From NCBI RefSeq assembly GCF_030068605.1, contig NZ_JASJOU010000002.1, forward strand, positions 248,001 through 312,000: DNA of 64,000 bases. Reading direction: 5' to 3'. The position numbers were made by a program, and so were the translations under genes. The notes beneath the pieces are model-generated. The model saw only the letters and a list, made by a program, of their open reading frames with translations. It searched no databases and was not told where the DNA came from. This document shows positions 1 to 8,411 of the stretch, one piece after another; the first letter of the stretch is position 1, and every line of letters begins with the position of its first letter. The DNA comes from Xanthocytophaga agilis (GTDB taxonomy: Bacteria > Bacteroidota > Bacteroidia > Cytophagales > 172606-1).

Positions 1-1
1 T

Positions 2-349
2 ATTCTTGCTTTCACTCAACACTCATTTTCTCAAGCCCCTGTTGTTCCGAAATATGAATACATGCAGGTAACAACCATTGAGTCTCTGGTTGCCGGAGGT
101 ATGGGTCGTTCACGGATGATTTCCACAGATCCAAATGGAAAACTACAGGAACTTCCCTTAGAAAATTTCTTTAGCCTGGGTGGTATCAATTTTTCGAATG
201 TTCGAAATAATGACAAAGTCATTACAGATAAGATCAATGAACTATCTGATCAAGGCTGGGAAGTAGCCCAGGTATCTACCGGAGCGACAGATGATTCCGG
301 AAAAGGGATCTTCATTACCCGTTATCTGATGAGAAGGCCGAAGAAGTAA
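2..349 (+). CDS. small secreted protein, DUF4177-like (5' end outside window)
   Basis: The frame is open upstream of the first in-window ATG (62) to base 2, and reads ILAFTQHSFSQA just before PVVPKYEYMQ. This looks like the end of a signal peptide with a cleavage site after Ser-Gln-Ala, so the gene starts left of the window and the ATG at 62 is internal. The mature part is about 103 residues. A tyrosine-rich start (YEYMQVTT), a central NELSDQGWEVAQVS segment and a final strand FITRYLMRR resemble the DUF4177-type fold (name from memory). The protein is probably periplasmic or surface-exposed and its role is unknown. It runs in the same direction as etfA, 101 nt downstream, without an obvious terminator between them. 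Confidence 0.6.
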   Translation: MLAFTQHSFSQAPVVPKYEYMQVTTIESLVAGGMGRSRMISTDPNGKLQELPLENFFSLGGINFSNVRNNDKVITDKINELSDQGWEVAQVSTGATDDSGKGIFITRYLMRRPKK

Positions 350-450
350 AACAAGATATCAAAACAAGAATGTATCATTTCTTAAACACCAGACAGGTGA
401 AACACACGTTTCTGGTATTCTCAAGTTGAATCTATTATTAAAATTCTGAT

Positions 451-1416
451 ATGTCTGTTCTTGTTTTTATAGAAACTGCTGAAGGCGCAGTTAAAAAATC
501 AGCCTTGGAAGCCACAGGATATGCGGCAGAAATAGCAAAAAAAACAGGTAGCACTACCATAGCTATTGTCATTGGAACAATTGATGCAGGCGAACTGGAT
601 AGTGTAGGAAAGTCGGGAGCCAATAAAATTCTGCATGCTACAGATGATCGCTTGAATGTACCAAGTAGTCAGTCATATGCCACTGTGATAGCACAGGCTG
701 CAGAAAAAGAAAATGCTGAAGTTGTAGTTCTGGCCAAATCAGCATTAACAGATGCTATTGGTGCAAGACTGGCAGCTAAATTAAAGGCGGGCCTTGCTTC
801 TAATGTTACAGAACTACCAGACCTGAGCAATGGGTTTAAAGTGAAACGCAGCATTTACACCGGAAAGGCTTTTGCAGTAACCGAAATGAAATCTGCCAAA
901 AAGATTCTGACCATTAAGAAAAATGTGTTTACACCAGAAGAAACAGGCAGTGTAGCTCCCATTGAAGCGTTTACACCTACTTTATCTGAGGCAGAGTTTG
1001 CTATTAAAGTCACAGGCGAAGAGAAAGCTTCAGGAGAAATCTCTCTGACTGAAGCAGATATCGTTGTATCCGGAGGCCGTGGTCTGAAAGGTCCGGAAAA
1101 CTGGGGGATCATTGAAGAGCTGGCACATGCATTACATGCAGCAACCGGATGTTCTAAACCTGTATCAGATTTAGGATGGAGGCCACATCACGAACACGTA
1201 GGACAAACTGGGATCAAGGTAAGCCCGAACCTGTATATAGCAGTAGGTATTTCCGGAGCCATTCAGCACCTGGCAGGCGTCAATTCCTCTAAGGTGATTG
1301 TAGTTATAAACAAAGATCCGGAAGCACCATTCTTCAAAGCAGCTGATTATGGCATTGTGGGGGATGCATTTGATGTACTTCCCCGCCTGACTAAAGCAGT
1401 GCAGGCTGCCAAATAA
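451..1416 (+). CDS. etfA: electron transfer flavoprotein alpha subunit
   Basis: The 321-residue product has the usual length of EtfA. It would pair with EtfB to carry electrons from acyl-CoA dehydrogenases to ETF-quinone oxidoreductase. The N-terminal half is the ETF alpha/beta nucleotide-binding-like fold. The C-terminal FAD domain is clear: VVSGGRGLKGPENW, then PVSDLGWRPHHEHVGQTG and YIAVGISGAIQHLAG, ending in NKDPEAPFFKAADYGIVGD. These are the FAD-contacting segments of the family. The etfB gene, which usually lies directly upstream, is not the gene before it here, so it lies further upstream or elsewhere. A strong terminator follows. Confidence 0.95.
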   Translation: MSVLVFIETAEGAVKKSALEATGYAAEIAKKTGSTTIAIVIGTIDAGELDSVGKSGANKILHATDDRLNVPSSQSYATVIAQAAEKENAEVVVLAKSALTDAIGARLAAKLKAGLASNVTELPDLSNGFKVKRSIYTGKAFAVTEMKSAKKILTIKKNVFTPEETGSVAPIEAFTPTLSEAEFAIKVTGEEKASGEISLTEADIVVSGGRGLKGPENWGIIEELAHALHAATGCSKPVSDLGWRPHHEHVGQTGIKVSPNLYIAVGISGAIQHLAGVNSSKVIVVINKDPEAPFFKAADYGIVGDAFDVLPRLTKAVQAAK

Positions 1417-1436
1417 ATCTGCTCTTATTTAGTAAA

Positions 1437-1491
1437 CCTCTGACATTTTGCTCATTCATGGAATGAGAGTAAACTTGTCAGAGGTTTTTTT
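1437..1491 (+). terminator. rho-independent terminator after etfA
   Basis: A 9-bp stem (CCTCTGACA at 1437-1445, TGTCAGAGG at 1476-1484) is followed by seven T. A second perfect hairpin (CTCATTC-ATG-GAATGAG, 1451-1467) lies inside the loop. Confidence 0.9.
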
Positions 1492-1636
1492 ATTTCAGAA
1501 AAGAGCTATACATTTCTGATTCAACACATAAAATTATGGGAATGATCTGGTGATTAATTTTTGTTATCCATAAAATATTATAAAATTGCAACCGGAAATC
1601 CGATATCTGACTATTGCTATAAATTAACGTACGAAC

Positions 1637-2239
1637 GTGGATAAAATTAAATTAGAAATATTAGGACTATCTTCCAGTCAATCACAGTCAGGGTCTTTTG
1701 CATTGGTGTTAGGTGAAGAACGTGGCAACCGCCGTTTACCAATTATTATTGGCATGTTTGAGGCTCAGGCTATTGCTATTGAAATTGAGAAAATTGTTCC
1801 CAACCGGCCTATGACTCATGATTTGTTTAAGTCATTTGCACAATCCTTTAAATTTTCTATTCTGGAGATTGTGATATCTGACTTGCGCGAAGGAGTATTC
1901 TATGCAAAGATTGTGTGTACAGATGGAGTAAAGATGATAGATATTGATGCTCGGCCATCAGATGCCATTGCTATTGGGCTAAGATTTGGAGTGCCTATCT
2001 ATACTTTTGAACCAATTTTATCAGAAGCAGGCATTGTACTTACAGAGCCAGAAGAAGACGAAACATTAGTAAGTAAAGATGAAGAAACAAAGAAGAATCC
2101 TGTAAAAAAATCGGGTACTTCTGAACAACTGAAAGATATCTCCAGTGATCAGCTAAAGACAATGCTGGATGAGGCGCTGGAAAAAGAAGATTATGAACGT
2201 GCCGCTAAAATCCGTGATGAATTGAATAAAAGAAACTAA
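1637..2239 (+). CDS. bifunctional nuclease (BFN/DUF151) domain protein with UVR domain
   Basis: The 200-residue protein starts with GTG. Residues 1-130 match the BFN/DUF151 family: LPIIIGMFEAQAIAIE and the DARPSDAIAIGLRFGVPIY signature. Plant members have RNase and DNase activity; bacterial roles are poorly defined. After an acidic, lysine-rich linker, residues 168-200 (QLKTMLDEALEKEDYERAAK) form a UVR motif as in UvrB/UvrC and McsA, a helical hairpin for protein contacts. This BFN-UVR fusion is common in Bacteroidota. A weak promoter candidate (TTTG at 1560-1563, 17 nt, TAAAATTG at 1581-1588) fits the GTG start. Confidence 0.88.
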   Translation: MDKIKLEILGLSSSQSQSGSFALVLGEERGNRRLPIIIGMFEAQAIAIEIEKIVPNRPMTHDLFKSFAQSFKFSILEIVISDLREGVFYAKIVCTDGVKMIDIDARPSDAIAIGLRFGVPIYTFEPILSEAGIVLTEPEEDETLVSKDEETKKNPVKKSGTSEQLKDISSDQLKTMLDEALEKEDYERAAKIRDELNKRN

Positions 2240-2245
2240 CATAAA

Positions 2246-2285
2246 AATGAAAAGCCTCTTCTTAGGAAGGGGCTTTTCATTTTTT
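2246..2285. terminator. bidirectional terminator between convergent genes
   Basis: The inverted repeat AATGAAAAGCC / GGCTTTTCATT spans 2246-2282, with A-rich flank on the left and T-run on the right. It can end both the BFN gene and the convergent cytolysin-like gene. Confidence 0.85.
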
Positions 2286-2301
2286 CACTTAGTCAGATCA
2301 T

Positions 2302-3864
2302 TTACTGACAGGTAATGGAACGAAATTCCGGACCTTTCTTTCCAAAAAGTTCCCAATTACCATAAGCCTCAAAACATCCTTTTGTAGCTATTTCCCAACT
2401 TTGTTTTCCTAAGCTCTTCCACTTGTTTATATCTTTGTACTCTGCTTCCATAGTAATTTTATAACTACCAGCAGGCAGTGTGACTGATTTGTTAGCTCCT
2501 TTTTCAATGGTTCCACTTTCCAGCTTCTGATCTGCATTATCTTTATCCTTAAAAGATAAGGTATACTGCACATCCCAACCTATGCCTCCCTGGGTTCCTG
2601 TATTATTTGTTAAAGAAACAGCAGCTTCAGGAACTAAAGTACGAGTACATGCTTCTATAGTATATTGTGTTGTGTATCCCATACGGGCTACCTGATTGTC
2701 TTTCAAAAAGCGTACAGTATACTGGATAGGAACACCTGGATTCTGAATTGTATACAAGCTATTTTTATCATTTATATATCCTGCCAGTTCGCCATAACTT
2801 CGTGCACTCAAAGATCTTGAATTTACAGTAGCATTTTTCCCAATGCTTACCAATGTAATAGTAGCATTGGCCAGAATATTTTTCACTTTGGTCTCTGTAT
2901 CCCCACTTACACTCGTTACACCAGTTGCATATTGTAAGGCAACCTCTACATCTTCGGGAGTAACAGACAATGATGTCTCCATACGAAACAGAATTACACG
3001 TCCATATGTCACGGTCTGAATATAGGCAGGAGGAGCCTCATTACTAACTACCGCTTTGATTTTAGAAATAGTTTCATCAATAGTGGCAATGTCACTATCC
3101 TGACCAAATACAACTGCAGGCGAATTGGGTTCTGGCATTGAAGCTGTATAAAAGCCTTGTTTTACCACCATCATGGCAACTTTCTTCGCTGAAGATGATG
3201 GATAATTAAATTGGGAGGCAATAGTACTGTTTGCCCAGGTTGTATTCATATTCAGATCCATTGCTACTTGCTGGGCAGAATAGGAAGGTGCTGTCTTATA
3301 CGAAGTATAGTTTGGATTTACATATCCTTCCTGATAGGCGTTTGCATTCCACCAGTTCAAGGCATTCGTAACAGCGTTCTGTATAGCTGTATCTGAAGGG
3401 TTATCGACTGTTACAGAGCCATTGTTTCCTATGCCTGGCAGATCTATCTTGATAGTCACAGGATTTCGGGCAATTTTTATTGTATCCGGATCACCATCCA
3501 ATAGAGAAGCATTTCCTTTTACCAATGCCCCAGGCCAGATGTTTCCATGCAAAGGCCGAAGTATGGTAATAGCTTCTTTGTTAGTCTGCAAAGTGTAAAT
3601 AGTCTTTCCACATGTAGTAATATATCCCCCAGATTGACTGGATGCTCCATTTTCAGAACCTGTTTCTACACGTTTATCAGGCTCATTGCCTATATTCTGA
3701 ACATTGAGCAATTTAGCCGGATCGTATTCCAGGGAATTAATCAATGAACTCACATTCTGGGTGAAAGGATCTGTTTCTTCTTTTTTGCAGCTACTAACAA
3801 AGTAGACAATTACAAGTAGAAAGCCAGAAATCAGTTTTCGGGATTGTAACAAGTTTGAATACAT
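2302..3864 (-). CDS. cholesterol-dependent cytolysin (thiol-activated cytolysin) family lipoprotein
   Basis: The 520-residue protein begins with a lipoprotein signal (FVSSC, lipid Cys26). The rest aligns by eye along the pore-forming CDC fold: NIWPGALVKGNASLLDGDP and RNPVTIKIDLPG match the N-terminal YPGALL...SLLENDP and IDLPG blocks; VKQGFYTASMPEPNSPAVVF and YIQTVTYGRVILFRMETS match the KQIYYT and SSVAYGRQVYLKLETT blocks; PGVPIQYTVRFLKDNQVA matches the strand before domain 4. The domain-4 undecapeptide ECTGLAWEWWR and the Thr-Leu cholesterol motif are absent. That is the pattern of the CDC-like (CDCL) proteins of Bacteroidota rather than of streptococcal toxins. It probably sits on the outer membrane until released. 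No second CDC-like gene lies in the window. Confidence 0.88.
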   Translation of the reverse strand: MYSNLLQSRKLISGFLLVIVYFVSSCKKEETDPFTQNVSSLINSLEYDPAKLLNVQNIGNEPDKRVETGSENGASSQSGGYITTCGKTIYTLQTNKEAITILRPLHGNIWPGALVKGNASLLDGDPDTIKIARNPVTIKIDLPGIGNNGSVTVDNPSDTAIQNAVTNALNWWNANAYQEGYVNPNYTSYKTAPSYSAQQVAMDLNMNTTWANSTIASQFNYPSSSAKKVAMMVVKQGFYTASMPEPNSPAVVFGQDSDIATIDETISKIKAVVSNEAPPAYIQTVTYGRVILFRMETSLSVTPEDVEVALQYATGVTSVSGDTETKVKNILANATITLVSIGKNATVNSRSLSARSYGELAGYINDKNSLYTIQNPGVPIQYTVRFLKDNQVARMGYTTQYTIEACTRTLVPEAAVSLTNNTGTQGGIGWDVQYTLSFKDKDNADQKLESGTIEKGANKSVTLPAGSYKITMEAEYKDINKWKSLGKQSWEIATKGCFEAYGNWELFGKKGPEFRSITCQ

Positions 3865-4030
3865 ACTTATGCTGTTATATAAATAAATTGGCTATACTGT
3901 TTGGTGTAGTACCCATTCAACAGGTTATAGCATAAAAAATAATGCCTGTCAAGCAGATATATCTTTACAGGCATCACATATAAAATATGCTTGACGAAAA
4001 GGCATTATCTGATATAAACAGACAAGGCAG

Positions 4031-4079
4031 TAAAAGAGAAAAGCTCTATTCTAATCCGGAATAGAGCTTTTCTCTTTTA
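4031..4079 (-). terminator. long perfect hairpin, terminator of the APC permease gene
   Basis: Perfect 21-bp arms (4031-4051 and 4059-4079) enclose a 7-nt loop. The hairpin starts 13 nt beyond the permease stop codon on the minus strand. Confidence 0.85.
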
Positions 4080-4092
4080 TGGTTAACAGTAG

Positions 4093-5493
4093 TTATGCTA
4101 TTTTCTCCGCTTGCTTATGGTTAAAGCCCGTCTTGATAAGGTAATATATTGGGATACCAACCAACACAATGCCCAACCCTATCAAGGTGTATTGATAGTT
4201 ATAATACAATGCACTAATACAAAACCCACTAGCCAATAAGATATATAGAGCAGGCAATACGGGATATCCCCACGCTTTATAGGGACGCAATGCATTAGGT
4301 TGTTTGGCACGTAATATAAAGACTCCCAAAATAGTGAGAATATAAAAGAGTACGGTAGCAAACATAACATAATCCAGCAGGCTGTTATAACTTCCACTCA
4401 GTGTGAGTGCACAAGCCCATATTCCCTGAAAAACCAATGCATTGGCAGGTACACCGTTACGGTTGAGACGAGCAGCCTGTTTGAAGAAAAGCTTATCAAT
4501 TGCCATAGCATAATACACACGTCCTCCAGCCAGAATCAATCCATTGATACAGCCAAAGGTAGAAACCATAACCATAGCTGCAATAAAGAATACACCTTTT
4601 TCACCTACAATCTTTTCCATTAATACAGTAGCAACACGATCTGCAGGAGCATTTTGTATTTCAGTTAGCGAAAGACTACTCACATACGTAATGTTGATAA
4701 AAATGTAGATCAGACTTACCGAGGCAGTGCCAATGGCCAACGCCAGAGGTACATTGCGTTGCGGATTTTTTACTTCCCCGGCAGTAAAGGTGATATTATT
4801 CCAGGCATCTGATGAAAACAAAGAACCAACCATAGCCGAGAAAAAGATGCCTACTAAAGCCAGCATAGGTAGACTTTGTCCATCCGCTCTGTTAAAATCC
4901 CATATGCTCTGTGTTACTTCGGACTTGGTAAAGGCAATGTATATACCCAACAAAATGATAGCTACCAGTGATCCTATCTTGGCAAACGTAAACAGATTCT
5001 GTATCAAGGCCCCTGTTTTAATACTTCTAAAATTTGAGAATGTCAGCAGAACTATACAAAAAATAGCCAATACTTGTTGTGTTGATATTTTCAAAAAAGC
5101 AGAGTCAATGATATAATTTTCTGCCGATATCATCGGCAAGAATACACCTGTAAACTTGGCAAAAGCTACTGCTACAGCAGCAATGGTTCCAGTCTGAATG
5201 ACTGCAAAAAAAGTCCAGCCATACATAAAAGCAACCAATGGGTTAAAGGCTTCTTTCAGATACACATACTGCCCTCCAGCCTGAGGCATCATACCAGCCA
5301 GCTCGCCATAACTAAGTGCACCAGCAAATGTCATAAATCCGGTAACGATCCAGGCAAGTATCAGCAAACCAGGCGATTGTAGGTCGCGAGTCATATCTGC
5401 TGCAACAATAAAGATCCCTGACCCGATCATAGAGCCCATAATGAGCATAACCGAATCAAGTAGAGTAAGTGATTTCTGTGGTTTTTCAGACAT
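4093..5493 (-). CDS. APC superfamily amino acid permease
   Basis: The 466-residue protein is very hydrophobic, with about 12 membrane segments. The first segment carries the APC signature MLIMGSMIGSGIFIVAADM (unwound helix GSGIF), followed by SYGELAGMMPQAGGQYVYLKEAF, the conserved TM3 region of LAT/APC-type transporters. A cytosolic loop with NNITFTAGEVKNPQRNVPLA matches the usual E-V-KNP-R-P motif. It probably imports or exchanges neutral amino acids; the substrate cannot be read from the sequence. It is a single-gene unit closed by the hairpin at 4031-4079. Confidence 0.9.
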   Translation of the reverse strand: MSEKPQKSLTLLDSVMLIMGSMIGSGIFIVAADMTRDLQSPGLLILAWIVTGFMTFAGALSYGELAGMMPQAGGQYVYLKEAFNPLVAFMYGWTFFAVIQTGTIAAVAVAFAKFTGVFLPMISAENYIIDSAFLKISTQQVLAIFCIVLLTFSNFRSIKTGALIQNLFTFAKIGSLVAIILLGIYIAFTKSEVTQSIWDFNRADGQSLPMLALVGIFFSAMVGSLFSSDAWNNITFTAGEVKNPQRNVPLALAIGTASVSLIYIFINITYVSSLSLTEIQNAPADRVATVLMEKIVGEKGVFFIAAMVMVSTFGCINGLILAGGRVYYAMAIDKLFFKQAARLNRNGVPANALVFQGIWACALTLSGSYNSLLDYVMFATVLFYILTILGVFILRAKQPNALRPYKAWGYPVLPALYILLASGFCISALYYNYQYTLIGLGIVLVGIPIYYLIKTGFNHKQAEKIA

Positions 5494-5911
5494 ATGTTTG
5501 ATAAGATGAAGGATGTTTTTCTAACTAATTGAATGCAAGTTAATCGAAGGCTTTTTTGCCGAAAATGTGTTTTCTAAAGAAAAAGATGCCTGGATTCTTT
5601 TCCCAAATTGCAAAACTAGGGACTATATTCCAAATTATAGGCTTCAATAGTACCCATAAGGTAACACTTCCACAAATAACACTTCACCAGGGTTTGGGTA
5701 GCAAAGAAGGATTTAGTAAGTTTGAGAAAACAAACCTAACCAATAAAATATGAAGAAATCTACCCATCCTCCCCTACAGGCCCGCGTCATCTTTTGTCGA
5801 ATTAACCTGTTTCATTCATAGAAATACACTATTTTTAGGCACCAGCCTTTCATGTGTTAAACATCCTTTAATTTATCCTTATCTTTCCCTTATTAGTCAC
5901 ATTCTTCGTAA
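5494..5911. other. 418-bp intergenic region between divergent transporter genes
   Basis: It separates the divergent permease and nucleoside transporter genes and must hold both promoters. I see no full-consensus promoter on either strand. A 65-codon frame at 5556-5753 opens with TTG, has no recognisable product and is not called. Confidence 0.5.
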
Positions 5912-7222
5912 ATGATTTATCTTAGAGGAGTCTTTGGACTAGCTTTTTTGATTGCCGTTGCGTATATGTTTTCATCCAATCGCAAGGCCATTGACTGGAA
6001 ACTAGTCGGAACTGGTATTTTACTACAATTGATTTTTGGATTACTGGTTATAAAAGTGGATGTTGTAGCAGATGGATTTGACTGGATTAGCCGGGGATTC
6101 GTTCGCTTTCTGGACTTCTCTGCAGAAGGAGCCAAGTTCCTGTTTGGAGATCTGACTAAAGACTTTGCAGCCAATGATCCTAAAGCCACCCATCATTTAG
6201 GCTATTTATTCGCATTCAGGGCATTGCCCACTATCATTTTCTTCTCAGCCGTAACTTCTGGCTTATATTATCTGGGTATATTACAAAAGGTAGTATATGG
6301 GATTGCCTGGGTTATGTCGCGCACGATGCGTCTTTCCGGAGCGGAAAGTTTCTCTGCTGCCGGCAACATATTTCTGGGTCAAACAGAAGCTCCTTTGCTG
6401 GTACGTCCTTTTGTTCCTACTATGACACGTTCAGAACTACTCTGTCTGATGATAGGCGGAATGGCCAATATTGCAGGGAGTGTCATGGGAGCCTATGTTA
6501 ACTTTCTGGGAGGAGATAGCCCCGAATCCAAAGCAGAATTTGCGGCCCATCTCCTGAGTGCTTCTATTATGAGTGCACCTGCTGGTATTTTAATCTCTAA
6601 AATATTGCTTCCAGAAACTGAAAGCATAGATCAAAAGCTTGTTGTACACAAAGAGCAATTGGGTGTTAATATTATTGATGCCATGTCTATTGGAGCCGCA
6701 GATGGACTAAAACTTGCACTCAATGTAGGTGGCATGCTAATAGCCTTTATTGCAGTTGTCTATATGGTCAATGCTGGTTTATCCAGTATAGGAGACATTA
6801 CAGGTCTGAATGCATGGGTGAAAGCCTCAACGGAAGGTACATTCAAAGAGTTTTCGCTGGAATACATTTTTGGTCAGGTTTTCCGACTTTTTGCCTTTGT
6901 GATGGGTATAGAATGGAAGGACACCTTACTGGTAGGCAGCTTGCTTGGACAGAAAACAGTCATCAACGAATTTGTAGCCTATCTTAATCTGGCAGAAATG
7001 CAACGTACAGGAGTAATCTCACGCCGTTCTGTAACGATTTCCACCTATGCATTGTGTTCGTTTGCCAACTTCAGTTCTATCGCTATCCAGGTAGGTGGAA
7101 TTGGCAATATGGCTCCTAATCAACAAGGAAATCTTTCCAAACTAGGAATGACTGCACTATTGGGTGGCACATTAACAACCATGATGACAGCAACCATTGC
7201 AGGCACTCTGATTGAAGAGTAA
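5912..7222 (+). CDS. nupC: concentrative nucleoside transporter (NupC/CNT family)
   Basis: The 436-residue membrane protein starts with three hydrophobic helices, then shows the CNT core: FAFRALPTIIFFSAVTSGLYY, AESFSAAGNIFLGQTEAPLLVRPF (the GQTEAP substrate/Na+ loop) and IGGMANIAGSVMGAYVNFLG, and near the end EFVAYLNLAE and SIAIQVGGIGNMAP. These are the nucleoside- and ion-binding re-entrant loops of CNT proteins. It should take up nucleosides by H+ or Na+ symport. The length fits the family. No gene for nucleoside breakdown is adjacent. Confidence 0.93.
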   Translation: MIYLRGVFGLAFLIAVAYMFSSNRKAIDWKLVGTGILLQLIFGLLVIKVDVVADGFDWISRGFVRFLDFSAEGAKFLFGDLTKDFAANDPKATHHLGYLFAFRALPTIIFFSAVTSGLYYLGILQKVVYGIAWVMSRTMRLSGAESFSAAGNIFLGQTEAPLLVRPFVPTMTRSELLCLMIGGMANIAGSVMGAYVNFLGGDSPESKAEFAAHLLSASIMSAPAGILISKILLPETESIDQKLVVHKEQLGVNIIDAMSIGAADGLKLALNVGGMLIAFIAVVYMVNAGLSSIGDITGLNAWVKASTEGTFKEFSLEYIFGQVFRLFAFVMGIEWKDTLLVGSLLGQKTVINEFVAYLNLAEMQRTGVISRRSVTISTYALCSFANFSSIAIQVGGIGNMAPNQQGNLSKLGMTALLGGTLTTMMTATIAGTLIEE

Positions 7223-7289
7223 GATTTACCAACCTATAATTCAATTACCCAGCAAGTCTGATATCATTTTCCATTCCAACATGGATCTT

Positions 7290-7297
7290 TATATTTG
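7290..7297 (+). promoter_or_regulatory. putative -7 element of the ROK kinase gene
   Basis: TATATTTG fits the Bacteroidota -7 consensus TAnnTTTG. It lies 70 nt before the preferred ATG and 20 nt before the TTG that opens the longer frame. No clear -33 TTTG was found. Confidence 0.45.
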
Positions 7298-7367
7298 TGT
7301 ATAAAAATATCAGGACTTGCTATCAACTTACAACAAAGTAACAATTAACCACTTAATTAGTTATCTC

Positions 7368-8273
7368 ATGGAAATATTCACGGGCATAGACATCGGCGGA
7401 AGTAGTGTTAAATTTGGATTGGTAGAAAGTGATGGAAAATTATTAGAGAAAAAGAAAGTACCAGTCAAAGAATTACGTGCTTCAGGTGTTCTGTCTGAAA
7501 ATATATTAGCATCGATCCAAGAGTGGATCAAAGATCATCCTCAGGTCAAAGAAATAGGCATTGGCGTCCCCGGAATGATTTCCCGGGATCGGCGTAGCCT
7601 GGTAGAACTGGCCAATATGCCTGAATTAAATGGCCTTCCTATTGTTGAACTACTGGAAAAAGCGAATCCTGGTATTGCATTCTATCTGGAAAATGATGCC
7701 AACGCAGCCGCACTGGGGGAGTATTATTTTTCAGGCCAGCAACTTCCCGAAAACTTCCTGCTGGTTACTCTTGGCACAGGAGTAGGTAGCGGGCTGATCA
7801 TAGATCATAAGATATTCAAAGGTGCGGATGGTAATGGACTGGAGCTTGGTCATATTGTAGCAGGGAATGGAAAAAGTATAGAGCAGAATATTGGTAAAGT
7901 TGGATTTTATGCCAAAGCAGCTGAACTGCTTAAAGAACATAAAGGCAAGTCAGTGCTGCGCGATGTAGCCAAAATAGATGATGATGTATTACTGGAAGCA
8001 GCCCGTGATGATGATCCTGTTGCTCTAAAAGCATTTGCCTATTATGGCAAATATGTAGGAGAAGCATTGGCTACTGCAGCCTATATTCTGGATGTTAAAA
8101 CCTTTATTATTGGAGGTGGTGTAGCCAAAGGATATCCATTCATGCAGGAACAGGTATTGAAGTCCATGCAAAAATTTCTAACTCCATACTATCTTGATAA
8201 ACTGGATATCAGACTGGCAGTATTACGTAATAATGCAGGTATATTAGGTGCTGCGGCCTTGTGTTTTAAGTAG
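7368..8273 (+). CDS. ROK family sugar kinase (glucokinase-like)
   Basis: The 301-residue protein has the actin-like ATPase fold of ROK proteins: phosphate loop FTGIDIGGSSVKFGLV at residues 4-19, and LENDANAAALGEYYF with the catalytic Asp110, followed by LGTGVGSGLI. A late FIIGGGVAKGYPFM matches the adenosine-binding segment. It probably phosphorylates glucose or a related hexose; polyphosphate-type glucokinases of Bacteroidota are the closest in feel. The ATG at 7368 is preferred because the frame continues back only to a TTG at 7317 with unrelated sequence. The usual zinc motif CxCGxxGCxE after ELGH is missing (GNGKSIEQNIG instead). Confidence 0.85.
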   Translation: MEIFTGIDIGGSSVKFGLVESDGKLLEKKKVPVKELRASGVLSENILASIQEWIKDHPQVKEIGIGVPGMISRDRRSLVELANMPELNGLPIVELLEKANPGIAFYLENDANAAALGEYYFSGQQLPENFLLVTLGTGVGSGLIIDHKIFKGADGNGLELGHIVAGNGKSIEQNIGKVGFYAKAAELLKEHKGKSVLRDVAKIDDDVLLEAARDDDPVALKAFAYYGKYVGEALATAAYILDVKTFIIGGGVAKGYPFMQEQVLKSMQKFLTPYYLDKLDIRLAVLRNNAGILGAAALCFK

Positions 8274-8293
8274 AAGAAACTTATCAGCTATAT

Positions 8294-8331
8294 AAAAACG
8301 CATTCTGACTACTATTCGGAATGCGTTTTTA
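8294..8331 (+). terminator. terminator after the ROK kinase gene
   Basis: The arms AAAACGCATTC (8295-8305) and GAATGCGTTTT (8319-8329) end in a T-run. Confidence 0.9.
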
Positions 8332-8346
8332 TTTTGTATTCCCTCC

Positions 8347-8377
8347 TTTGCCAATTTCCTCCCTCTACTTATCTTCG
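8347..8377 (+). promoter_or_regulatory. Bacteroidota-type promoter of the SDR gene
   Basis: TTTG (8347-8350), 19 nt, then TATCTTCG (8370-8377), one mismatch from TAnnTTTG. Transcription would begin near 8383, downstream of the only canonical in-frame start (TTG at 8334). Confidence 0.55.
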
Positions 8378-8411
8378 ATCAGGATTTTACTGTATAAAAC
8401 ATTTTTGTCTT

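Noticed and set aside
2302..3864. Reading the cytolysin-like gene as an ordinary hypothetical lipoprotein
   Set aside because: Several CDC blocks occur in the right order over 350 residues, too many for chance.
5556..5753. 65-codon frame between the permease and nupC genes
   Set aside because: It starts with TTG, is of unusual composition and has no recognisable family.
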